From NCBI GenBank assembly GCA_031549725.1, contig JAVBPH010000012.1:1-64000 (forward strand): a stretch of DNA of 64,000 nucleotides. Reading direction: 5' to 3'. The position numbers were made by a program, and so were the translations under genes. This document shows, piece by piece, positions 34,482 to 43,908 of this stretch; the stretch's first letter is position 1, and the number at the start of each line of letters is the position of its first letter. This DNA is from UBA937 sp031549725 (GTDB lineage: Bacteria; Spirochaetota; Spirochaetia; Treponematales; Breznakiellaceae). The notes under the pieces were generated by a model. The model had not been told where the DNA came from and searched no databases. It saw only the letters and a program-made list of their open reading frames with translations.

Positions 34482-34831
34482 GATACCCCCTTAAGAAAAA
34501 GGAAACCATGACCCCCGGGAACGGCGTCTCTATGGATAAACTCCATAAAGAACCAGCCCAGGGCAGAATTATCTTCAGGTCAATCATAGAATCCTTATGT
34601 AATAAATACTGGAATTCATTACAATTATGCAATACCATGCAGAAGAAAAGTATTGAAGGTTTTTTCAAACCCCGGGGAGTATTGGAAAAAACCTTGAATG
34701 TAACAGAGAAAGGGCTATGAGCCTTTTTCAAAATTACGGACCCTGCGGTCCGGCGGATTTTGAAAAAGCCTCTCATATTTTGTTGCATGGTCCAGGATCT
34801 CCAGAGTATAAATATATAGGGATAAAAAGGT
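34482..34831. other. Intergenic stretch with a nested hairpin repeat
   Basis: No gene is supported. At 34721-34770 an outer TTTTTCAAAA/TTTTGAAAAA stem encloses an inner CGGACC/GGTCCG stem. Nearly the same sequence occurs in the opposite orientation at 60675-60722. A weaker GGTTTTTTCAAA...TTGGAAAAAACC pairing precedes it (about 34659-34693). Confidence 0.5.
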
Positions 34832-37579
34832 ATGATGGATTTAATTTTTGCCCTGAGTTATCAGCAGCAGCTCCGCCGGACCCGTCCCGGTTTGTTCACA
34901 TCGCTGGAGAACTCAATAATCAAACTTATTGAAGAATGCGGCGGCAAGGTTCAGAAGGAACACAAATTCCTGACCGCTTCTTTTGATGAGCACACCATCG
35001 CCTTTTGGCTCGATATGGTTATCCTTATAGAAAAACTGGAACAGCTCCTGAAGAATTCTTCGGATGAATTGTATGGATATGCCTGCCTCATAGGATACGA
35101 TGTGATCGGCCAGACAACCTATCCGGGAATACTCCGGGAGTTGGCATCCCATGGAAACTATACGGGCATTTGGCTTGCAGAGAATATTTCCCCCCGGCTC
35201 CAGCCCTATTTTGAATTTGATGATACCCCAAGGGTTTCCCTTGTTACCAAAACCAGGATTGATGCGGTTCAGATTAGGAATGCAAAGAACATAGCCGGTA
35301 CGGGGGATGCGGTGAACAGCGGGTATCCCCTGAGGAATACCATTATCGATGTCCTGGAAAAGCAGAAAAAACATCCTTATATAGTCCTGTGCGGCCCGGA
35401 TTTTATCGGGTTAAAAGACGGCCTGTACCATTTCAGCAAAAAGCAGCTGGGTGATTTTCCTCCGCTGGTGTTCAGATTTGGTTCTGGCGGCAGGGGGCTG
35501 AGCTGCATTGTGGATGCCCTGGGACCGGAGATAAAAGAATTTTTCCGGGACCAATCTTCCCAGGAGACGGTAAAACAGCTGGAAACCCTGGGGGAACCCA
35601 TCGCCAGGGAACGGCTGCGGGATGAAAATACCCCTGCCATAAAGGAAAAAGCCGAACAGTTTTTATCACTGCTGGTGGACACCTATGTCAAAAATATAAA
35701 AAGGCAGAAAATCGATCCTTTGATGATCGTTGAAAATATAGAAGAAATTGATGAAGCCGCCGGTGCCTTTATTATCCAAAAGGTGAGGGAACTGCAGAAC
35801 CAGGGGGGAGTCTCCATCTGCTGTACCACCAATAACGAAAAAAAACTTGATGCATTAAAACCCCTGGGGTTTAAGGTTATGCTTTTTTCACTGCCCGGCG
35901 GAAAACATGCGGAAACCAGTACGGGAAAAAATCTTTCCCGGGATATGAAGGAACTCTGGGAAATTGCATATATGTGTTATCTTATGAGACCCTATTTTCC
36001 GGGATATGCATTTCTGTCTCTCTTCAGTGAAGAAGGGAAAAACCCCGCGGTAATTTCCCGGGCTTTTGATATTTTGAATACCCTGGGGGTCATTACTTCC
36101 GAGCAGGACCCGGAACCGGTGATGGTGGATTTTGCCGGAAAGGCAAAAAAAGTGCTGGGGGAAAGAACCGGAATTATCCAGGGTATGGTGAGAAACCGGC
36201 TTTTAGCCTGGGTTACCCAGGGGAAACTGCTTCCCTGTTTTAATCTTTTAACTGCCCTGGTAAAACTTGAAGGGGACGGCGGGGACGACCTTATCCTGGA
36301 TGCCATGTACCGGGATGTCACGGATGGTGTATATGCCCGCCTGAAGGATTCAATTAATTCGGGGAAGTTCAACACCATAGCGGGTACTGCCAGAACACCT
36401 TCCCTGGTGTATATATTTAATACCCTGTTGGCGCTGATCCATGGGGATGAAACCTCCATCCGTGAAACCTTCCTGTATTCCCCTCCGCCCGAGGGAAGTC
36501 CGTCTCCCCGGTATATGTCGTATATCCTGTCGAACCTGGCGGCGTATCAACTTTCGATCCGCACCCTGGAGGATGCCGCTGAATCTGTCAAAAAATCGAT
36601 GATGGCTGCCCAGACAATTAAAAATTCCCGGGGCGGAGCCAGGGCATTCCGGCTGTATGCACTGGTAAATTTGGCCCAGGGTGAACTGTCCGACGCCATC
36701 GAGTATCTTGAGTTTGCTGCGGAACATGCGGAACGGACCAAAGACAGGGAAGAGGCCGCGGTCATCGATTATTACTCTTCGGTGGTTCATTTTCTGTTCG
36801 GGAATATTTCGAAAGCAGAACGCCTGGCGGATGATGCGGAATCCGGGGCCTGGGGATGCGGTATTGCTTCATGGGCCGCCAAGGCCCGGTTTATTAAGGG
36901 AAGAATTCTTTTTGAAAAAGGAAAGTACCAGGATGCCTATGACACATTTGAATCCATCCCTGTAACGGAAGAAACCGAAGATACCCTGAATGCATGGAAA
37001 TACAGGACCAGGATATATTCCCGGGGATTTTCCTCGGTTCCGGTGACAAATACCGGGGATGGGGCCCTGTTTATGATAGAAGCCGCTTATTTGAACCGGG
37101 AATACGGAAAGGCGGTGGAATTGGCGGACCAGCTGCTGATGAATTTGCCGGATCATAATTTTATTTTTATCGAACAATCCGACTGGCAGAGCGGTTTTTC
37201 CCAGATTGAACTGCTGCTGTTTCCAAAAATGGACCTCTGGTACCGGCTGGTATCAACCTACCGGGCACTGGCCCTGAGCGAGCAGAAGGCCGGCGAATCC
37301 GCCAACCAGGCTGTATCAATTATGCAGCAGATCACCCGGGATGAAAAATTCCCCGACACGGATATCAACGATGCATTTTATTATTTTGCATATTACAAGG
37401 TACTCCAGAATGCGGATGCATCGGAAATAGACCTGAATACCCTGGTCAGCATGGCCTTTAAGCGGCTCCAGCGCAGGGCCAGCAGGATTGACAATATAGA
37501 AACAAAACGGGCGTTTTTGTCCCTAAACCGCTGGAATGAATCCCTGGGAGAAGCCGCCAAACATCATAAATTGATATGA
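34832..37579 (+). CDS. Large protein with degenerate STAND-type ATPase and TPR-like repeats
   Basis: This 915-residue protein has an N-terminal alpha/beta region (1-150), then IVLCGPDFIGLKDGLYHF (residues 184-201), which looks like a Walker A loop (GPxGxGKS) that has lost its S/T. A Walker B-like LMIVENIEEID and an ICCTTNNEKK strand follow. Residues about 530-900 are helical repeats with TPR character (LANLAQGELSDAIEYLEFAA-type units; FIKGRILFEKGKYQDAYDTF). It resembles large signalling ATPases whose nucleotide site has decayed and may act as a scaffold. Family assignment is tentative. Confidence 0.65.
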   Translation: MMDLIFALSYQQQLRRTRPGLFTSLENSIIKLIEECGGKVQKEHKFLTASFDEHTIAFWLDMVILIEKLEQLLKNSSDELYGYACLIGYDVIGQTTYPGILRELASHGNYTGIWLAENISPRLQPYFEFDDTPRVSLVTKTRIDAVQIRNAKNIAGTGDAVNSGYPLRNTIIDVLEKQKKHPYIVLCGPDFIGLKDGLYHFSKKQLGDFPPLVFRFGSGGRGLSCIVDALGPEIKEFFRDQSSQETVKQLETLGEPIARERLRDENTPAIKEKAEQFLSLLVDTYVKNIKRQKIDPLMIVENIEEIDEAAGAFIIQKVRELQNQGGVSICCTTNNEKKLDALKPLGFKVMLFSLPGGKHAETSTGKNLSRDMKELWEIAYMCYLMRPYFPGYAFLSLFSEEGKNPAVISRAFDILNTLGVITSEQDPEPVMVDFAGKAKKVLGERTGIIQGMVRNRLLAWVTQGKLLPCFNLLTALVKLEGDGGDDLILDAMYRDVTDGVYARLKDSINSGKFNTIAGTARTPSLVYIFNTLLALIHGDETSIRETFLYSPPPEGSPSPRYMSYILSNLAAYQLSIRTLEDAAESVKKSMMAAQTIKNSRGGARAFRLYALVNLAQGELSDAIEYLEFAAEHAERTKDREEAAVIDYYSSVVHFLFGNISKAERLADDAESGAWGCGIASWAAKARFIKGRILFEKGKYQDAYDTFESIPVTEETEDTLNAWKYRTRIYSRGFSSVPVTNTGDGALFMIEAAYLNREYGKAVELADQLLMNLPDHNFIFIEQSDWQSGFSQIELLLFPKMDLWYRLVSTYRALALSEQKAGESANQAVSIMQQITRDEKFPDTDINDAFYYFAYYKVLQNADASEIDLNTLVSMAFKRLQRRASRIDNIETKRAFLSLNRWNESLGEAAKHHKLI

Positions 37580-38003
37580 TGGGCACCTCTAAAAACTCGG
37601 TTGGATTTTTAGAGGTGCCCTGGGAGAAATTTTTATTCGCAAGTGGGTTTAATGCGGACTCCGTCCGCGTTCTGGAAGGAATAGATTGAATCGCCGTTCA
37701 TGCGGCGTGCGAATACCTTCTGCACGCTCCCGGGTGGGAGGCTCTGGGGCGTTCTAAAAATCATGTAAATCAAAATTGTATGGGTATTAAACCCACATAA
37801 AATCCATACCTTACAGAACCAACAAACCTCGCTGCTCCGCCTCGCACGCGAAAGCGTGCAGAAGGTTTTTGATTTCTTTATCCTATAACGAAATCAAAAA
37901 GTTTCTCCATGGTCCGTCTAAGGAAAACTTCTAAAAACTGAAGTTTTTAGAAGTTCCCTGATGTTCAATATGGTATCTTTGAACAGTATTTTAACTACTG
38001 AGG
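37580..38003. other. Hairpin-rich non-coding stretch, possible structured RNA
   Basis: A 40-base hairpin (37581-37620, GGGCACCTCTAAAAA family) probably ends the gene at 37579. Beyond it are GCGGAC/GTCCGC (37654-37668), a GAAA-tetraloop hairpin GCACGC-GAAA-GCGTGC (37845-37860), a long-range 14-bp inverted repeat ACCTTCTGCACGCT/AGCGTGCAGAAGGT (37715-37728 with 37853-37866), and a second 36-base hairpin (37922-37957). No reading frame is convincing. Confidence 0.45.
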
Positions 38004-38032
38004 TTGACAAATTTTTCCGTTTTTGTTAGGGT
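38004..38032 (+). promoter_or_regulatory. Promoter of tRNA-Met
   Basis: TTGACA (38004-38009) is followed by a 17-base spacer and TAGGGT (38027-38032). Transcription would begin a few bases before the tRNA at 38046. Confidence 0.55.
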
Positions 38033-38045
38033 ATTTCCACATTAT

Positions 38046-38118
38046 GGCGGCATAGCTCAGTTGGTAGAGCAAACGGCTCATATCCGTTCGGTCATAGGTT
38101 CAAGTCCTATTGCCGCTA
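38046..38118 (+). tRNA. tRNA-Met(CAT), elongator type
   Basis: A 73-base cloverleaf has acceptor GGCGGCA/TGCCGCT (one G-U pair), D arm GCTC-GAGC, anticodon stem AACGG/CCGTT around loop CTCATAT with anticodon CAT, and T arm AGG-TTCAAGT-CCT. CCA is not encoded. The first pair is G-U rather than the initiator's mismatch, so it is not the initiator. A tRNA-Ile(CAU) cannot be strictly excluded. Confidence 0.9.
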
Positions 38119-38178
38119 TTTTTGTATCCTTCTTTACATACCAGGTCTTTCATTCAAATCTTTGATCAAGGAGCGCTT

Positions 38179-39192
38179 ATGAAGAGGATATCTCTTTCAA
38201 TTCTTTCAATCTGTCTGGTTTTATCCTTTATTTCATGTGATAAATCAGATCCCTCCCAGGGTACACCCGATTCCTCCGGCGGTACCCAGATGAACCAGGC
38301 CTCACCCGGTGATGCTCCGGCGCAGCCCCAGACAGTTTCGGCTAACCACGGTTTTGTTATAAGAACCGGATCCGGTTTTTATTCGATCAATCCCAAGGAC
38401 GGCAAGGATGTTGCTAAATACGAAGAAGCCGTAAGCCTTGGTGAAAAGGTAGAAATCAGAAACGGCGGCCAAATAAGAAAAGCTTTTTATAACAACGATG
38501 AGCTTGACTTTGTTGAGGTCCGGCGGGACACCGGTAAAACCGGCTACATTATCAACTACCAGGTAGCCCGGGGCGGACGTTTGGCGGTGGTGCTCAACGA
38601 TGAGGTCTATGTGTATAAAACACCGAAGAATCAGGATGTAACCTCCTTCATATTGGACCCAAAAACGGTGGTGGTCATTTATCCGGAAAGTGACCAGGGC
38701 GGATTTATTAAGTTTTCTACCTATGATCCTAAGGCAAAGCGTTATTTCAATGATCAGTATATTAAATCCAATCTGGCCTCCATTAGGGATACGGACATTC
38801 AGTCATCAATTCTGCTTCAGCTGGCTCAGGCGGAAACCCAGCCTATCCGGAAGGAAGCTTTGCTTAAATCGGCATTGTCGGATTACCCGGATTCCATCTT
38901 CTATCAGGAAATCAACAATATTGTTAATCCCCCTACAAAAGCTGATCAGTTCAGTTCCGCCGGGACCCTGTATATCAATGATAATAAGGTAAGTATCCGG
39001 GCCAGTGCAGATGAAATTAATGGCACCACCGTGGGCCAGTTGGCTAAGGGAACCGCGGTGCAGATAGACCGGGAAACCATAGACAGTTATTCCGTTGATG
39101 GGGCTTATGCCAAGTGGTATCACATTACCAGTCCCGTATCGGGTTGGGTGTATGGGGTTTACCTGGATTCTCTCCCTCCGTCGGGTGAATAA
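38179..39192 (+). CDS. Lipoprotein with C-terminal SH3b domain
   Basis: The start at 38179 follows AAGGAG and gives a lipoprotein signal (MKRISLSILSICLVLSFISC) with the lipobox cysteine at residue 20; the frame upstream runs into the tRNA. After a Ser/Gln-rich linker come two SH3-like regions, the clearer one at the C-terminus (TLYINDNKVSIRASADEING ... VSGWVYGVYL). SH3b domains in exported proteins usually bind peptidoglycan or proteins. It is probably a membrane-anchored periplasmic or surface protein. Confidence 0.85.
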   Translation: MKRISLSILSICLVLSFISCDKSDPSQGTPDSSGGTQMNQASPGDAPAQPQTVSANHGFVIRTGSGFYSINPKDGKDVAKYEEAVSLGEKVEIRNGGQIRKAFYNNDELDFVEVRRDTGKTGYIINYQVARGGRLAVVLNDEVYVYKTPKNQDVTSFILDPKTVVVIYPESDQGGFIKFSTYDPKAKRYFNDQYIKSNLASIRDTDIQSSILLQLAQAETQPIRKEALLKSALSDYPDSIFYQEINNIVNPPTKADQFSSAGTLYINDNKVSIRASADEINGTTVGQLAKGTAVQIDRETIDSYSVDGAYAKWYHITSPVSGWVYGVYLDSLPPSGE

Positions 39193-39208
39193 TTAAACAG
39201 GTTTATGA

Positions 39209-39233
39209 GGGTGTCCCTGGGGCACCCTTTTTT
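39209..39233 (+). terminator. Intrinsic terminator after the lipoprotein gene
   Basis: GGGTGTCC pairs with GGGCACCC around a CTG loop and is followed by TTTTTT. It lies inside a possible upstream extension of the methyltransferase frame, which argues that translation of that gene starts after it. Confidence 0.75.
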
Positions 39234-39234
39234 A

Positions 39235-40347
39235 ATGTACCGTGATATGTTACAGGAACAAAGGGAATACCTTACCCGGCAGCTCATAACCTGCATAGGC
39301 AATAAAAGAAACCTCCTTGATTTTATCGGAACGGTACTTCTGGATGTAAAAAAAAGACTGAAAAAGGATAAATTGATTCTGCTGGACATGTTCAGCGGTT
39401 CAGGTATTGTCTCCCGCTTTTTTAAGCAGCATGCCCAAAAACTTATTTCCAATGATCTGGAATTGTATGCAAAAATTATAAATCAATGTTATTTGGCTAA
39501 TGCGGAATACCTGGATATTACCATTCTCCGGGATATCCATTCCGGGCTGATTCAGCACCTGGAACAGAACCCCCTGGTTCCGGGGTTTATCTCCGAACTG
39601 TATGCCCCCCGGAACGATACCCACATCCAGCCAAATGAACGGGTGTTTTATACCACCCGGAATGCCCGGTTTATTGATACGGTACGGAGGTATATCAGTA
39701 CAATTGAAGAACAGTTCCAGCCTTTTTTTATTGCCCCCCTGCTGGCGGAATCTTCGGTCCATGCAAATACCGCGGGGGTTTTCAAAGGGTTTTATAAAGA
39801 TGAAACCGGCGTGGGCCGTTTTGGGGGCAGGGGAGGGCATGCCCTTCCCCGGATTCAGGGTGACATGGAATTATCCTTTCCCATTTTCAGCAGTTTTAAC
39901 TGTGAAACCGAGATTCACCAGGCAGATGCGAACCAGCTCATTTATGACCTGGAAGAGGTTGATCTGGCATATCTTGACCCGCCGTATAACCAGCATCCCT
40001 ATGGATCAAATTATTTTATGCTCAACCTAATTGCGGAATATAAAAGACCCGGCGGTATCAGTCCGGTCTCGGGAATCCCCCGGGACTGGCACCGGTCGGA
40101 GTACAACGGCGCAGCCAGTTCCCTCCAGGCTTTTACCCAACTGGTTCAGCATATTAAGGCAAAATACCTGCTCATTTCCTTTAATTCGGATGGTTTTATT
40201 TCCCGGGATGTTATGCAGGAGACCCTTGAAAAAACCGGCAGGCTTGAGGTGTTTGAAACCCCCTACAATACATTCCGGGGCAGCCGGAATTTGCGGAACC
40301 GGGCTATCCATGTGACGGAATTTCTCTATTTAGTAGAAAAAAGATAG
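39235..40347 (+). CDS. DNA adenine methyltransferase (D12/Dam-like), solitary
   Basis: The frame is open from 39205, but an intrinsic terminator covers 39209-39233, so ATG 39235 (or 39247) is the likely start. The 370-residue protein has motif I LLDMFSGSGIVSRFF (DMFSGSG at 51-57) and catalytic DPPY at 248-251 (AYLDPPYNQHPYGSNYF), as in N6-adenine methyltransferases. There is no adjacent nuclease. It may methylate DNA for regulation or be an orphan of a restriction system. No ribosome site precedes either ATG. Confidence 0.85.
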   Translation: MYRDMLQEQREYLTRQLITCIGNKRNLLDFIGTVLLDVKKRLKKDKLILLDMFSGSGIVSRFFKQHAQKLISNDLELYAKIINQCYLANAEYLDITILRDIHSGLIQHLEQNPLVPGFISELYAPRNDTHIQPNERVFYTTRNARFIDTVRRYISTIEEQFQPFFIAPLLAESSVHANTAGVFKGFYKDETGVGRFGGRGGHALPRIQGDMELSFPIFSSFNCETEIHQADANQLIYDLEEVDLAYLDPPYNQHPYGSNYFMLNLIAEYKRPGGISPVSGIPRDWHRSEYNGAASSLQAFTQLVQHIKAKYLLISFNSDGFISRDVMQETLEKTGRLEVFETPYNTFRGSRNLRNRAIHVTEFLYLVEKR

Positions 40348-40369
40348 CTATTCTTCTATAATTTAAGGC

Positions 40370-42163
40370 ATGCCAGTCAGAAATACCCACATTATTTGTA
40401 CCATGGGACCCACCGCCGAATCGGTGGAAATTGTCCGGTCGTTAATCCGAAAGGGAATGAATATTGCCCGGTTCAATTTTTCCCACGGGGGTCATGAATA
40501 CCACCAAAAAGGTTTTGAACGGGTCCGGGAAGCATCAAGATTGGAAGGCATTCCGGTAGCCCTGCTTCTGGATACCCAGGGACCGGAAATCCGGACCGGA
40601 TTTGTCAAAAACGACGGTAATATTACCATAACCCCCGGGGAAAAGGTGGACGTCATTGCCGAAGCGGACAGCCGGAAACTCTATGGTGAAGACGGAGCCT
40701 ATGCCGAAAATAACCGTATTACCGTAACCTACGCCGCGTTGGCGGATGATATTAAACCCGGGGCAAAAATTTATATTGCCGACGGCCTGGTGGGGCTGGA
40801 TGTTCTCGCCGTGGAAGGCCGGATTATCCGCTGCCAGGTTATCAACGGCGGCACCCTGGACAGCAGGAAAAATGTCAACATTGTCGGGGTCCGGACCAGG
40901 TTGCCAGCATTAAGTGACAAGGACAAGGGCGATATCCTTTTCGGCCACCAGGAAGGGATCGATTTTATTGCCGCCTCCTTTATCAGAAAAGCGTCGGATG
41001 TAACATCCATCCAGAAATATCTTGAAGAAATAGGATCGGATATTCCGGTTATTGCAAAGATTGAAGATGAGGAAGGTCTGGACAATATCAAGGAAATAAT
41101 CCGGGTCGCCGCGGGGATTATGGTCGCCCGGGGAGACCTGGGTGTCCAGATTCCGGTGGAACAGGTTCCTATTGAACAGAAGCGGATTATCCATCTCTGC
41201 AATCAGGAAGGAAAACCCGTAATAACCGCCACCCAGATGCTCGATTCCATGATCCGCAACCCCCGTCCCACCAGGGCGGAAACCGGGGATGTGGCCAACG
41301 CTATACTGGACGGCACCGACTGTGTCATGCTTTCCGGGGAAACCGCCAACGGAAAATACCCGGAAGCTGCGGTGGAATGCATGGACCGGATAGCCCGGGT
41401 GGTGGAGGCCTCCGAGGAGTATGCCCTCCGGCTGACCGAAAAACGCCTGGCCCTCGAGGATGATACGGACCTTTCCCATGTAATTGCGGATTCCGCATCC
41501 CGGACAGCCGATAAAATCGAAGCATCCTGTATCGTTATTCCTACCCTTTCAGGGCATACCGCCCAGTTGGTGAGCAAACACCGGCCCCGGCGCTGCATAG
41601 TGGCGGCAACCCCCAGCGAGGCGGTCCGGCGGAAGCTGCTCCTGTATTGGGGGGTGGTGCCCGTGCTGGTCCATAAGGAAGAAGATTCGGAAGCCATGGT
41701 TCAGGGGGCTATTTCCGCGGCTATTCAAAAGGGATTCGCCGGTCCCCGGGACAAGGTGGTGGTGGTGGCGGGTCTTCCGGTCAATTCGCCGCTTTCGGCA
41801 AACAGTATCCGGGTGCACGTAATCGGGAATGTCCTCGGCCGGGGCAGCCGCAGTTTCGGCGGCCGGTGTACCGGCAGAATCATCAAGGCCAGAACCCTGG
41901 ATGATGCCTCCCAGCTGCTGCGCAAACACGGCGGTGAAATTCTTCTGACCCATACCCTGGATGATTCCTTTATCCCAATCCTGCGGATCGTGGACGGGGT
42001 AATCCTGGAAGGGGCATCCGAACTGCCCCACAAACTGATCCGGACCATAAATCCGAATATCGTGTATATTTCCCAGGTGAGGGATGCCATGGAACGGTTT
42101 GAGGAACATATCACCGTAACCCTGGACGGTCAGGAAAAGATGATCTATGAAGGGGCTCTGTAG
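40370..42163 (+). CDS. pyk: Pyruvate kinase with C-terminal PEP-utilising extension
   Basis: The 597-residue protein carries the pyruvate kinase barrel (CTMGPTAESVEIVRSLI; RFNFSHGGHEY; IAKIEDEEGLDNIKEI; MVARGDLGVQIPVEQVP; ATQMLDSM) and the alpha/beta C domain. It extends about 120 residues beyond a 470-residue core, with RCTGRIIKARTLDDASQLL and DGVILEGASELPHKLI resembling the swivelling phosphohistidine domain seen in bacilli, though the active His region is not obvious. It makes pyruvate and ATP from PEP and ADP in glycolysis. Confidence 0.95.
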   Translation: MPVRNTHIICTMGPTAESVEIVRSLIRKGMNIARFNFSHGGHEYHQKGFERVREASRLEGIPVALLLDTQGPEIRTGFVKNDGNITITPGEKVDVIAEADSRKLYGEDGAYAENNRITVTYAALADDIKPGAKIYIADGLVGLDVLAVEGRIIRCQVINGGTLDSRKNVNIVGVRTRLPALSDKDKGDILFGHQEGIDFIAASFIRKASDVTSIQKYLEEIGSDIPVIAKIEDEEGLDNIKEIIRVAAGIMVARGDLGVQIPVEQVPIEQKRIIHLCNQEGKPVITATQMLDSMIRNPRPTRAETGDVANAILDGTDCVMLSGETANGKYPEAAVECMDRIARVVEASEEYALRLTEKRLALEDDTDLSHVIADSASRTADKIEASCIVIPTLSGHTAQLVSKHRPRRCIVAATPSEAVRRKLLLYWGVVPVLVHKEEDSEAMVQGAISAAIQKGFAGPRDKVVVVAGLPVNSPLSANSIRVHVIGNVLGRGSRSFGGRCTGRIIKARTLDDASQLLRKHGGEILLTHTLDDSFIPILRIVDGVILEGASELPHKLIRTINPNIVYISQVRDAMERFEEHITVTLDGQEKMIYEGAL

Positions 42164-42178
42164 TCCGGAACCGGAGGT

Positions 42179-43360
42179 TCATTTCCATCTCCCATGGATT
42201 TCATCTTCCATGGGGTTGTACTGGATCGGTTCCCCGCTGAATAGGGTATCCGCCAGAAGATTAAAATATTTCAGGTTTACATCTTTTCTCGCCCACCGGA
42301 GCCAATGTTTTGAAAGCAGCTCCTCGGTGTAGCTGTGAAGCGGATACACCTTGAACCCGGTAACATCCGGGGCAAAATGGGTAACCACCGGGATAATCCC
42401 CGCCTGTTCTATGGCTGTCCCGGATTCCGTTTTTTTTAGTCTGATATAAGCCAGACCGCCCATCAAGGTTGCGGGTTTATCCTGGGCGGAAATAAAATTC
42501 CCCAGGGAATAATAACAGAGCATGTTTTTCCCGTCCGTCCTGGGGAAGTACCTGTAGGGCTGCAGCACATGGGGATGATGGCCGAGTACCAGATCCACAT
42601 TATGTTCCGCCAGGAACAGACTCATTTTTTCCTGGCTCTTGTCCGGCTCATGCTGGTATTCATTCCCCCAGTGTATAGAAACCACAAGAAAATCGCAGAG
42701 AGGCCGGAGTGTATCAATTTCCTTTGCCATTATTTCCATATCCGCCAGGGAAACCAGGTAGGGCATGTCCTTTGGAAGGGGAACACCGTTGGTACTGCAG
42801 GTGTAAGCCAGGAAACCCGTCTTGATGTTATTTTTCTCGATAATAACCTGCCTGGTTTCCCTGGATTCCTGGGATTTATGGATCCCCAGGATGGAAACCC
42901 CCGGAACAGTATCCCAGAAATTCAGGGTGGAAATAACCGCCCTTCCGCCTTTGTCCATCACATGGTTATTGGCATGGCATATGACGTCAAATCCCGCAGC
43001 CGCAAGACTATGCCCCAGCTCCTGGGGCGTATTAAATGCGGGATAACTGGAATACCCGAAATTCTTTCCCGCCAGGATGGTTTCCTGGTTAATAAAAGCA
43101 ATATCCGCCGGCTCCAGGTAGGGCTTAATCTCTTCATAAATTGAATCAAAATAATACGTATCGTCCTTAAAGCTTGAAACATATACCTCTTCATGAAACA
43201 GATTATCCCCCGCTGCAACTATGGTAAGATAATCCTCCGGGGGTTCACTGACCTCAACAGAAAAGGACTGGGAATTTGATATATCGTATCCGGTATTTTT
43301 TGTGGAGGAGGACAAAACCGTAAGAATTACAAAAGTAAAAATCAGTTTTGTTCTGCGCAT
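42179..43360 (-). CDS. CapA-family (PGA_cap metallophosphatase fold) protein
   Basis: This 393-residue protein has an N-terminal hydrophobic segment (MRRTKLIFTFVILTVLSSST) and the CapA pattern: VAAGDNLFHEEVY, IAFINQETILAG, ICHANNHVMDKG, VVSIHWGNEYQHEP and LVLGHHPHVLQPY. CapA proteins take part in poly-gamma-glutamate or other surface polymer synthesis, and the fold is that of metallophosphatases. It is probably exported. Its partner ligase genes are not in the window. Confidence 0.88.
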   Translation of the reverse strand: MRRTKLIFTFVILTVLSSSTKNTGYDISNSQSFSVEVSEPPEDYLTIVAAGDNLFHEEVYVSSFKDDTYYFDSIYEEIKPYLEPADIAFINQETILAGKNFGYSSYPAFNTPQELGHSLAAAGFDVICHANNHVMDKGGRAVISTLNFWDTVPGVSILGIHKSQESRETRQVIIEKNNIKTGFLAYTCSTNGVPLPKDMPYLVSLADMEIMAKEIDTLRPLCDFLVVSIHWGNEYQHEPDKSQEKMSLFLAEHNVDLVLGHHPHVLQPYRYFPRTDGKNMLCYYSLGNFISAQDKPATLMGGLAYIRLKKTESGTAIEQAGIIPVVTHFAPDVTGFKVYPLHSYTEELLSKHWLRWARKDVNLKYFNLLADTLFSGEPIQYNPMEDEIHGRWK

Positions 43361-43509
43361 AAGAAAAATTATACATTGATATGCTTAACAGTACAATGAT
43401 TGTTTTCCCGTGTGCGGATGTATCTGCCGCCCCGGTCAATGCTTTAAAAGATGGCCTTTCTTATCAATGTAATTGACAGAGTTACCTTTGAAAGTTACAC
43501 TCAGGAATT

Positions 43510-43902
43510 GTGAAAACAAAGTTAAACGTTCTTGTGGTCACAGATGGCACCGATTCTGTCCACGGTTTGGCTGCGGGAATTGCCGGGGAGCTTAAGGAAA
43601 ATCATGTGGTAATCCTGGGCGGTTTGGATTTTTCAGCCACCGATCTGCTTCCGGCGGATCTTTGTTTTTTTGGTTGTGATGAGGTAAAACCAGCGTCTTT
43701 TTCAGGCCTGGAGGATGTACTCCGGCATATCAACCTGGCAGGGCGTTCCGGCGGGATATTTACCGCAGGATCAGAAAAAAATACGGCCTATCTCCGCGGG
43801 CTTGTTCAGGATTCTGAACTCGACATTGGCGCAGAAGACTTTGTCGGCGAAAAGGGCGGGGACCTCAAATCCTGGGTCCAGGAAGTTTTACATCGGAGTT
43901 AA
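43510..43902 (+). CDS. Small flavodoxin-like hypothetical protein
   Basis: Translation probably starts at GTG 43510, after AGGAATT. The 130-residue product opens with a Rossmann-type strand (LNVLVVTDGTDSVHGLAAGI) and is alpha/beta throughout (ADLCFFGCDEVKP; GGIFTAGSEKN), resembling a flavodoxin or receiver-like fold without a clear cofactor site. Its stop is six bases before apt, so the two are likely co-transcribed. Confidence 0.6.
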   Translation: MKTKLNVLVVTDGTDSVHGLAAGIAGELKENHVVILGGLDFSATDLLPADLCFFGCDEVKPASFSGLEDVLRHINLAGRSGGIFTAGSEKNTAYLRGLVQDSELDIGAEDFVGEKGGDLKSWVQEVLHRS

Positions 43903-43908
43903 GATTTT

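Noticed and set aside
34435..34788. 117-codon minus-strand frame upstream of argF
   Set aside because: It overlaps the argF start out of frame and is largely built from hairpin repeat sequence.
41549..42109. 186-codon minus-strand frame inside pyk
   Set aside because: It is a complement shadow of pyruvate kinase coding sequence without a start site or domain.
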